This document shows, piece after piece, positions 5,554 to 11,179 of a DNA stretch of 11,179 nt (position 1 is its first letter; the number at the start of each line of letters is the position of its first letter). The position numbers were made by a program, and so were the translations under genes. Below the pieces are notes generated by a model that was not told the DNA's origin, searched no databases, and was given only the letters and a program-made list of their open reading frames with translations. The DNA is taken from positions 1 to 11,179 of the forward strand of contig NZ_JAIFKJ010000452.1 of NCBI RefSeq assembly GCF_019695415.1, read 5' to 3'. Source of the stretch: Thiohalocapsa sp. GTDB taxonomy: Bacteria; Pseudomonadota; Gammaproteobacteria; Chromatiales; Chromatiaceae.

Positions 5554-6900
5554 GTGTCAGCCAACAACAACAACGCCACCCCCTTCGCGCACTGGTTCCG
5601 TCAGTGCACGCCCTACATCCATGCCCACCGCGGGCATACCTTCGTCATCGTCTTCGGCGGCGAGGCCCTCGATGACCCCGATCTACCCACCCTGGTGCAC
5701 GACATCGCCCTGCTGCACGGGCTGGGCATCCGGCTGGTGCTGGTGCACGGCGCCCGCCCGCAGATCGAGCGCCGTCTCGCCGAGCGCGGCGCCGAGCTGC
5801 ACTATGTCGGTGGCGTGCGCATCACCGACGATGCGGCCCTAAGCTGCGTCAAGGAGGCCGCCGGCAGCGCCCGCGTGGAGCTGGAGGCACTGCTCTCCAT
5901 GGGCCTCGCCAACTCCCCCATGGCCGGCGTGCGCATCCCCGTGGCCTCCGGCAACTTCGTCATCGCACGGCCCATCGGCGTGCTGAACGGCGTGGACTAT
6001 CAGCATACCGGCAAGGTGCGACGCATCGACCGCGAGGCCCTGCGTGCGTCACTGGACGCCGGCGCCGTCGCGCTGATGCCCCCCATCGGCTACTCGCCGA
6101 CGGGCGAGGTGTTCAATCTGGCGGCTGCCGACGTGGCCCGTGCCGCCGCGGTAGCGCTGGCAGCAGACAAGCTCATCTTTCTGGTGGAGGGCAACGGCGT
6201 CACCGATGCCGAGGGTCGAGCCGCCTCGAATCTGCTGGCCAGCGACGTCGACGCATTGCTCGCCGGCGACCCGGAGCCGCCGGAGGAGCTGGCACAGGCG
6301 CTGCGCGCGAGCGCCGACGCCTGCCGCAGCGGCATCCGCCGCGTGCATCTGATTCCGCGGGCGCAGGACGGCGCGCTGCTGCAGGAGCTCTTCACCCGCG
6401 ACGGCGCCGGCACCCTCGTCTCCGACCGGCCCTTCGAGGAGCTGCGGCCTGCCCGCATTGACGACATTCCGGGTATTCGCGCCCTGCTCGAGCCGCTGGA
6501 GCGCGCCGGCGTGCTGGTGCCCCGCCCGCGCGAAGATCTGGAAGAGGTCATCGACCGCTTCCGCGTCACCGAGCGCGACGGCACCGTGGTGTCCTGTGCG
6601 GCCTTGTTCTGCTGGCCCGAGGCGCAGATCGGGGAGCTGGCCTGTGTGGTCGTGCACCCGGATTACCGCACCCGTGGCCGCGGCGATCGGCTGCTTACGC
6701 ACATGGAGGCCCTGGCCCGCGAGCGCGGGCTGACCCACCTATTCGTCCTCACCACCCAGACCGCGCACTGGTTCCGCGAGCGCGGCTTCGAGCCCGCCGG
6801 CGTCGATGCTCTACCGCCAGCGCGGCAGGCGGCATACAACGCGCGGCGTAACTCCAAGGTTTACGTGAAAGCCCTCGGCGAGGACGCACAGCCAGCCTGA
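5554..6900 (+). CDS. argA: Amino-acid N-acetyltransferase (N-acetylglutamate synthase) ArgA
   Basis: ArgA transfers acetyl from acetyl-CoA to L-glutamate, the first step of arginine synthesis, and in this family is usually feedback-inhibited by arginine. The 448-residue product matches E. coli ArgA (443 residues). An amino-acid-kinase-like domain (about 20-290) contains HRGHTFVIVFGGEAL, LLHGLGIRLVLVHGARPQI and SGNFVIARPIGV. A C-terminal GNAT acetyltransferase domain (about 296-440) has the acetyl-CoA loop VVVHPDYRTRGRGDRLL (365-381) and FVLTTQTAHWFRERGF. The start is a GTG at 5554: an in-frame stop at 5515-5517 lies just upstream and no ATG lies between. The ribosome-binding site is weak. An Asn-rich tetrad follows the start. 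The gene stands alone, divergent from sucC, and is followed by a hairpin. Confidence 0.96.
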   Translation: MSANNNNATPFAHWFRQCTPYIHAHRGHTFVIVFGGEALDDPDLPTLVHDIALLHGLGIRLVLVHGARPQIERRLAERGAELHYVGGVRITDDAALSCVKEAAGSARVELEALLSMGLANSPMAGVRIPVASGNFVIARPIGVLNGVDYQHTGKVRRIDREALRASLDAGAVALMPPIGYSPTGEVFNLAAADVARAAAVALAADKLIFLVEGNGVTDAEGRAASNLLASDVDALLAGDPEPPEELAQALRASADACRSGIRRVHLIPRAQDGALLQELFTRDGAGTLVSDRPFEELRPARIDDIPGIRALLEPLERAGVLVPRPREDLEEVIDRFRVTERDGTVVSCAALFCWPEAQIGELACVVVHPDYRTRGRGDRLLTHMEALARERGLTHLFVLTTQTAHWFRERGFEPAGVDALPPARQAAYNARRNSKVYVKALGEDAQPA

Positions 6901-6922
6901 CGCGGGTGCCGTGCCGCCCGCG
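6901..6922 (+). terminator. Hairpin directly after argA
   Basis: CGCGGGTG (6901-6908) pairs with CGCCCGCG (6915-6922), with one G-U pair and a 6-base loop. It begins at the first base after the argA stop codon. It is GC-rich with no U tract after it, so it is a candidate for an RNA-end stabiliser or weak terminator. The rest of the gap to spsA (6923-7065) shows no convincing promoter; TTGTCA at 6938-6943 lacks a partner -10. Confidence 0.4.
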
Positions 6923-7065
6923 AGATCGAGAACAACATTGTCAGCATGTGCGTCTTAGACCTGACTTTCGCGGGCGACGATGCCGCCATCGGCCAAGACG
7001 CCACTGGAGACAACGGCCGCCAGGCGTTAGGCTGATAGCCCGATTTCAGTGCCAGCCATGACACC

Positions 7066-9237
7066 ATGCCCGACGACCGTCGCCCCCTCTACATCGCCCT
7101 CATCAGCGTCCACGGCCTGATCCGCGGCCAGAGCCTGGAGCTCGGCCGGGATGCAGATACCGGCGGGCAGACGCTCTACGTGGTGGAGCTCGCGCGGGCA
7201 CTGGCGGCGCGGGATGACGTGGCGCGGGTGGACCTCTTCACACGGCTGGTGGACGATCCGAACGTGGGCCGCGACTACGCAGAGCCCCTGGAGGACCTCG
7301 GCAACGGCGCGCGCATCGTGCGCATCGAGGCGGGCCCTGCGGGCTACCTGCCGAAGGAGCAGCTCTGGGACCACCTGGACGCCTTCTCGGACAACATGCT
7401 GGGCTTTCTGCGCGAGCAGGACAGCCTGCCGCAGCTGCTGCACAGCCACTACGCCGACGCGGGCTATGTGGGTGCCCGGCTCACGGCGCAGCTCGGCGTG
7501 CCGCTGGTGCATACCGGACACTCGCTGGGCCGGGTCAAGCGCCAGCGCCTGCTCGCCTCCGGCATCAAGCAGGAGGCCATCGACGCGCGCTACAACATGG
7601 ACCGGCGCATCAACGCCGAAGAAGAAACCCTCGCCGCCGCGGCCTTGGTCATCACCAGCACCACGCAGGAAATCGAAGAGCAATACGGCCTCTACGATCA
7701 CTACCAGCCCGATCGCATGAGTGTCATTCCGCCGGGCACCGACCTGAAGCGCTTTCACCCGCCCGACGGCACCGAGCAGCGCGCCCCCATGCGCCAGGAG
7801 CTCGGGCGTTTCCTGCACCAGCCTGGCAGGCCCATGATCCTGGCGCTCTCACGCCCGGACGAGCGCAAGAACATCGCCACCCTCGTTGAGGCCTATGGCG
7901 AATCCAAAGAACTGCAGGATCTGGCCAATCTGGTGATCGTCGCCGGCAACCGCGACGACATCCGCGAGCTGGACGCCGGCGCCCAGCAGGTGCTGACGGA
8001 TATCCTCATCCTCATCGACCTATTCGATCTGTACGGACGGGTTGCCTACCCCAAGCACCACAGCTCGGACGAAGTGCCGATCCTCTACCAGCTCGCGGCC
8101 GCCTCCCGCGGCGTGTTCATCAACCCGGCCCTCACCGAGCCCTTCGGACTCACGCTCATCGAGGCCGCCGCCAGCGGCCTGCCCATCGTCGCCACCGAGG
8201 ACGGCGGGCCCATCGACATCGTCAAGCACTGCTCCAACGGCATCCTCATCGACCCGCTGGATGCGCAGGACATCACCAAGGCCCTGCTCAAGATCCTGAG
8301 CGACCGCAACCGCTGGCGACAGTACGCCAAGAACGGGGTCAACGGCGTCAAGCAGCATTACTCCTGGCAGGCCCACGCCGAGAGCTACATGAACGCCATC
8401 GGCCCGCTGCTGGAGCGGGTGGAGCCGCCGCCGCGGGCGCCCGTCACGCGCCGGCCCATGCTCTACCACGACCGCGCCATCTTCACCGATCTGGACCAAA
8501 ATCTGCTTGGCGATCCGGACGCCCTCGCCGATTTCATCCGCGTCATCCGCGAGAACCGCAAGTGCACCAGCTTCGGCATCGCCACCGGCCGGCGGCTGGA
8601 CTCGGCGCTGGCCACCATGCGCCGCTACGGCATCCCCCGCCCCGACGTCCTGATCACCGGGCTCGGCACCGAGATCTACTATGCCCCGCAGTTGACGCGG
8701 GATTTCGCTTGGTCGCGTTATATCGACTACCTTTGGTATCCACGGCGGGTACGAGATGCCCTCGCCGACCTGCCCGGCATCGAGCGCCAGCCCCGCACCG
8801 AGCAGAGCCGCTTCAAGGTGAGCTTCTACATCGACCCGGAAGTCTCGCCCAGCCTGGATGAGATCGCCAGCCTGCTGCACCAGGCGGACCTGCACGTGCA
8901 CCTGAACTTATCGTTCGGGCAGTTCCTGGACGTGGTGCCGGCGCGCGCCTCCAAGGGCCTGGCGCTGCGCTATGTGGCCGACCAATGGGGCATCCCGCTG
9001 GAGCACTGCCTGGCGGCCGGCGGCAGCGGCGCCGACGAGGATATGATGCGCGGCAACACCCTCGCGGTGGTGGTCGCCAACCGCCACCACGAGGAGCTCT
9101 CCCAGCTCATCGACACCGAGGGCATCTACTTCGCCGAGGCACCCTACGCCGCCGGCATCATGGAGGCCATCGAGCACTATCGCTTCTTCGAAGCCTGCCA
9201 GGTGCCCAGGGAGCCGGCGCTGGAGGGCACGGCCTGA
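7066..9237 (+). CDS. spsA: Sucrose-phosphate synthase, GT4 glycosyltransferase with degenerate C-terminal phosphatase-like domain
   Basis: This enzyme makes sucrose-6-phosphate from a nucleotide-glucose (UDP- or ADP-glucose) and fructose-6-phosphate in the cytoplasm. The 723-residue product has a GT-B glycosyltransferase module (about 1-455). It contains the N-terminal DTGGQTLYV loop (31-39), HTGHSLGRVKR (149-159), SRPDERKN (262-269) and the EPFGLTLIE donor motif (E358, E366). A HAD-type sucrose-phosphatase-like domain follows at about 468-710. In that domain motif I reads DLDQN (475-479) instead of DxDxT. Motif IV reads GGSGAD (652-657) instead of GDSGND. T507 and K630 remain. The domain is therefore probably not catalytic, and a complete phosphatase is encoded downstream. 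Mannosylfructose-phosphate synthase is a possible relative, but the length and the two-domain layout favour sucrose-phosphate synthase. The ATG at 7066 has no strong Shine-Dalgarno; an ATG at 7058 is out of frame. Confidence 0.94.
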   Translation: MPDDRRPLYIALISVHGLIRGQSLELGRDADTGGQTLYVVELARALAARDDVARVDLFTRLVDDPNVGRDYAEPLEDLGNGARIVRIEAGPAGYLPKEQLWDHLDAFSDNMLGFLREQDSLPQLLHSHYADAGYVGARLTAQLGVPLVHTGHSLGRVKRQRLLASGIKQEAIDARYNMDRRINAEEETLAAAALVITSTTQEIEEQYGLYDHYQPDRMSVIPPGTDLKRFHPPDGTEQRAPMRQELGRFLHQPGRPMILALSRPDERKNIATLVEAYGESKELQDLANLVIVAGNRDDIRELDAGAQQVLTDILILIDLFDLYGRVAYPKHHSSDEVPILYQLAAASRGVFINPALTEPFGLTLIEAAASGLPIVATEDGGPIDIVKHCSNGILIDPLDAQDITKALLKILSDRNRWRQYAKNGVNGVKQHYSWQAHAESYMNAIGPLLERVEPPPRAPVTRRPMLYHDRAIFTDLDQNLLGDPDALADFIRVIRENRKCTSFGIATGRRLDSALATMRRYGIPRPDVLITGLGTEIYYAPQLTRDFAWSRYIDYLWYPRRVRDALADLPGIERQPRTEQSRFKVSFYIDPEVSPSLDEIASLLHQADLHVHLNLSFGQFLDVVPARASKGLALRYVADQWGIPLEHCLAAGGSGADEDMMRGNTLAVVVANRHHEELSQLIDTEGIYFAEAPYAAGIMEAIEHYRFFEACQVPREPALEGTA

Positions 9238-9250
9238 AGGCCGCCGCGCA

Positions 9251-9274
9251 CGCCCGGCACCGGCATGTCGGGCG
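9251..9274 (+). terminator. Intercistronic hairpin between spsA and the phosphatase gene
   Basis: CGCCCGGCA (9251-9259) pairs with TGTCGGGCG (9266-9274) through nine pairs, one of them G-U, around a 6-base loop. It lies 13 bases after the spsA stop and 40 bases before the next start. No U tract follows. It may stabilise the upstream message or attenuate read-through into the phosphatase gene. Confidence 0.4.
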
Positions 9275-9302
9275 GCGTCATTCACCGCAACCGACCAGCA
9301 TG

Positions 9303-9310
9303 AAAGGGGG
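9303..9310 (+). promoter_or_regulatory. Ribosome-binding site that decides the phosphatase start
   Basis: AAAGGGGG ends four bases before the ATG at 9315. An in-frame ATG at 9300 has no such site ahead of it and would place the purine run inside the coding sequence, so 9315 is preferred. Confidence 0.65.
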
Positions 9311-9314
9311 CAAG

Positions 9315-10175
9315 ATGTCCGCACGCGACGGCGCCATTCTCATCTGCACCGACCTGGACCGCACGCTGCTGCCGAACGGCTCCCAACCGGAGTCCACCAG
9401 CGCCAGGCCCCGCTTCCGGGCACTGGCTGCCCATCCCGAAGTCCGAGTGGCCTATGTGACGGGCCGCCATCACGCGCTGGTGGACCAAGCCATCGCGGAA
9501 TTCAAGATTCCAGTGCCCGACTATCTCATCGGCGACGTCGGCACCAGCATCTACCGCGTAGAGGACGACACCTGGCTGCCGCAGCACGACTGGCAGCAGC
9601 AGATCGCCGCGAGCTGGGGTGGGCGCGACGGCCAGACGCTGCATCGCATGATCGCCGACATCGAGGGGCTGCTGCTGCAAGAGCCGGCCAAGCAAGGCCC
9701 CTGCAAGCTCAGCTACTACACACCCGAGGACTGGGACCGCCCCACACGCCTGGCAGAGATCGAAGCGCGCTTCGTACACGAGGGGGTCGCTGCCAATCTG
9801 ATCTGGAGTCTCGACGAGCATGCCGGCACGGGCCTCCTCGACGTACTGCCGGCGGCCGCGAGCAAGCTCACCGCCGTACAATGGTTGGTCGAGCACGAGG
9901 GTCTGACGGCGGAGCACACCGTCTGCGCCGGCGACAGCGGCAACGACCTGGCCATGCTGACGGGCCCCATCAATGCCGTGCTCGTGGCCAACGCCACTCC
10001 AGACGTGCGCGCAGACGCCGCCGGTCTCGCCGAGGCCGCCGGCTACCCCGATCGGCTGTACCAGGCGAAGGGAGACTTCTACGGCATGAACGGCTACTAC
10101 GCCGCCGGCATCCTCGAGGGCGTCGCCCACTACCTGCCCGAGACATGCAACATCTGGGAAGATGTGGCGCGATGA
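9315..10175 (+). CDS. Sucrose-phosphate phosphatase (HAD superfamily, subfamily IIB)
   Basis: This enzyme most likely hydrolyses sucrose-6-phosphate to sucrose, completing the pathway started by SpsA. The 286-residue product has all four HAD motifs: motif I ICTDLDRTLLP with nucleophile D13 and acid/base D15, motif II VTGR with T49, motif III K184, and motif IV CAGDSGNDLAML with D207 and D211. The segments PDYLIGDVGTSIY (68-80) and SYYTPEDWD fit the sucrose-phosphatase family, as does YGMNGYYAAGILEG near the C-terminus. It follows spsA on the same strand after 77 bases, consistent with an operon. Its intact motifs contrast with the degraded ones in the SpsA C-terminal domain. The substrate is inferred from context; mannosylfructose-phosphate phosphatase is the main alternative. 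Confidence 0.9.
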   Translation: MSARDGAILICTDLDRTLLPNGSQPESTSARPRFRALAAHPEVRVAYVTGRHHALVDQAIAEFKIPVPDYLIGDVGTSIYRVEDDTWLPQHDWQQQIAASWGGRDGQTLHRMIADIEGLLLQEPAKQGPCKLSYYTPEDWDRPTRLAEIEARFVHEGVAANLIWSLDEHAGTGLLDVLPAAASKLTAVQWLVEHEGLTAEHTVCAGDSGNDLAMLTGPINAVLVANATPDVRADAAGLAEAAGYPDRLYQAKGDFYGMNGYYAAGILEGVAHYLPETCNIWEDVAR

Positions 10176-10181
10176 ACGGAA

Positions 10182-10202
10182 GCCGGTAACTTGTTATCCG
10201 GC
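10182..10202 (+). terminator. Hairpin after the phosphatase gene
   Basis: GCCGG (10182-10186) pairs with CCGGC (10198-10202). An inner TAA/TTA pairing closes a CTTG loop and leaves one bulged T. It starts seven bases after the stop codon and lies in the 68-base gap before yceH. No U tract follows. It could instead act in the yceH leader. Confidence 0.35.
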
Positions 10203-10243
10203 GCGGCGCACGGCCGTGGCCGCACCGGGGTACGACGACCAAC

Positions 10244-10897
10244 ATGCACGACCACAACAACGACCAACCCGAGCCACTACTGAGCCCCATCGAAGCCCGC
10301 GTGATCGGCTGCCTGATGGAGAAGCAGCGCACGACACCGGACCAATATCCGCTCACGCTCAATGCACTGGTGTCCGCGTGCAACCAGAAGAGCGCGCGCC
10401 ACCCCGTGATGCAGCTGACGCCGGGGGACGTGGGCCACACCGTGAACCAGCTCCGCGACCGCGGGCTGATCCACGCGAGCTTCAGCGGCCGCACCGAGCG
10501 CTACGACCACAAGCTCGCCGGCACCTACATGCTCGACCGCCGCCAGCTGGGCCTGCTTTGCGCACTCCTGCTGCGAGGCCCGCAGACGCCCGGTGAGCTG
10601 CGCACCAACGCCGCACGACTCGCGGACCTGCCGGACCTCGCCACCGTACACGAGACGCTGGAAAGCCTGATCCACCACGAGCCGCCGCTGGTGCGCGAGC
10701 TGCCGCGACAGGCCGGCACCCGGGAGCAGCGCTTCGCCCACCTGCTCTGTGGTGAGCCGAAACTGGAGGAGCTGACGCGGCCGGCAGCCGCGGCCACGGG
10801 CGGAGATGGCGCCCTCGCCGAGCGGGTGGAGCATCTGGAGCGGCAGGTGGCCTCACTCCAGACCGAGCTCGCCGCGCTGCGCGAGCGCCTGCCATGA
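10244..10897 (+). CDS. yceH: YceH family protein (UPF0502 / DUF480), winged-helix
   Basis: The 217-residue product matches the YceH/DUF480 family (E. coli YceH 215 residues), whose biological role is not well established. The family signature is clear near the N-terminus: SPIEARVIGCLMEKQRTTPDQYPLTLNAL with ACNQKSARHPVM following (about 14-56). Two tandem winged-helix domains are expected, at about 10-85 and 90-170; the second includes LLRGPQTPGELRTNAARLADLPDL. The C-terminus (about 190-217) is a short coiled coil with leucine/valine heptads. The winged-helix fold suggests nucleic-acid binding, but no target is known from this sequence. The ATG at 10244 has only a poor ribosome-binding site. 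The gene lies 68 bases after the phosphatase gene; a functional link to sucrose synthesis is not supported beyond proximity. Confidence 0.93.
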   Translation: MHDHNNDQPEPLLSPIEARVIGCLMEKQRTTPDQYPLTLNALVSACNQKSARHPVMQLTPGDVGHTVNQLRDRGLIHASFSGRTERYDHKLAGTYMLDRRQLGLLCALLLRGPQTPGELRTNAARLADLPDLATVHETLESLIHHEPPLVRELPRQAGTREQRFAHLLCGEPKLEELTRPAAAATGGDGALAERVEHLERQVASLQTELAALRERLP

Positions 10898-10936
10898 TCG
10901 GCCCCGCGGCTGCCGCGAATGCGAGGTACGGGGAGA

Positions 10937-10978
10937 GCAGCGAGGTTCTAGGGGCGAGTTTCGAGGGGCGAGGTTCGA
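10937..10978. repeat. Three imperfect 14-base tandem repeats downstream of yceH
   Basis: Units GCAGCGAGGTTCTA (10937-10950), GGGGCGAGTTTCGA (10951-10964) and GGGGCGAGGTTCGA (10965-10978) are adjacent. The last two differ at one position. A further partial GCGAGGTACGG lies just upstream at 10921-10931. The patch is purine-rich on the plus strand and lies in a 228-base non-coding stretch. The rest of that stretch (10979-11080) shows nothing recognisable. Confidence 0.8.
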
Positions 10979-11085
10979 GGAAGAGAAAAGGCGTCAGCAG
11001 GTTCTTCGCGCCACAAACCCAAAACGGTCGTGCGATGTATCTATGCCCGTCACACAGACGCAGCGGTGAATGAGAAAGGGCGAAA

Positions 11086-11120
11086 ACGAAAACGGCGGCC
11101 GAAAGGCCGCCGTTTTTCGT
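11086..11120. terminator. Bidirectional intrinsic terminator between yceH and tRNA-Gly
   Basis: AAAACGGCGGCC (11089-11100) and GGCCGCCGTTTT (11105-11116) form a perfect 12-base stem closed by a GAAA tetraloop. ACG (11086-11088) and CGT (11118-11120) extend it with one bulged T. A run of five T follows the GC stem on the plus strand. On the minus strand the same stem is followed by TTTTCGTTTT. It can therefore stop transcripts from yceH and from the tRNA gene, whose 3' end lies five bases beyond. Confidence 0.9.
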
Positions 11121-11125
11121 TTATC

Positions 11126-11179
<54 letters not shown>

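Noticed and set aside
6861..7067. Minus-strand frame of 68 codons filling the argA-spsA gap.
   Set aside because: It overlaps the argA 3' end, lacks a ribosome-binding site and resembles no known small protein.
7027..8901. Minus-strand frames of 263 and 293 codons opposite spsA.
   Set aside because: They are mirror frames of a strongly conserved gene; Val-, Gly-, Asp- and Ala-rich composition with no domains.
9282..10130. Minus-strand frame of 282 codons opposite the sucrose-phosphatase gene.
   Set aside because: It is a shadow of a gene with intact HAD motifs and shows no motif of its own.

Overview
The window looks like core chromosome from a GC-rich gammaproteobacterium. The order bamD, divergent rluD, then pgeF is a familiar gammaproteobacterial arrangement. 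GlnB, SucC/SucD, the fused two-domain ArgA and YceH all resemble their enterobacterial and pseudomonad relatives. A two-domain sucrose-phosphate synthase followed by a separate sucrose-phosphatase suggests a salt-tolerant or halophilic lineage, possibly Ectothiorhodospiraceae-like. That taxonomic guess is inference from gene content and base composition.

Layout. Positions 1-1421 (minus) hold rluD followed by the 5' part of pgeF, which runs off the left edge. Positions 1467-2285 (plus) hold bamD, divergent from rluD across a 45-base gap. bamD converges on glnB (2414-2752, minus), with a large hairpin between them. Next come sucD (2900-3772) and sucC (3833-5008), both minus and forming a sucCD operon. 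A 545-base gene-free stretch separates sucC from argA (5554-6900, plus). Then come spsA (7066-9237), a sucrose-phosphatase gene (9315-10175) and yceH (10244-10897), all plus. The right end has a short tandem-repeat patch, a strong intrinsic terminator usable in both directions, and the 3' two thirds of a tRNA-Gly(GCC) on the minus strand.

How the genes work together. sucCD supplies the substrate-level phosphorylation step of the TCA cycle. GlnB next door senses 2-oxoglutarate, ATP and ADP. ArgA starts arginine synthesis. spsA plus the phosphatase form a two-step pathway from a nucleotide-sugar and fructose-6-phosphate to sucrose, most likely used as a compatible solute. bamD, rluD and pgeF are housekeeping genes for outer-membrane assembly, 23S rRNA modification and peptidoglycan quality control.

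I found no mobile element, CRISPR array, phage gene, defence system or other new multigene system. The points most worth checking are: a run of 11 G in sucC that replaces a conserved nucleotide-binding segment, together with a K46T change; a 13-base tandem duplication at the rluD/pgeF junction that appears to have rebuilt the pgeF start; the degraded phosphatase domain of SpsA; and a series of GC-rich hairpins without U tracts just after successive stop codons.
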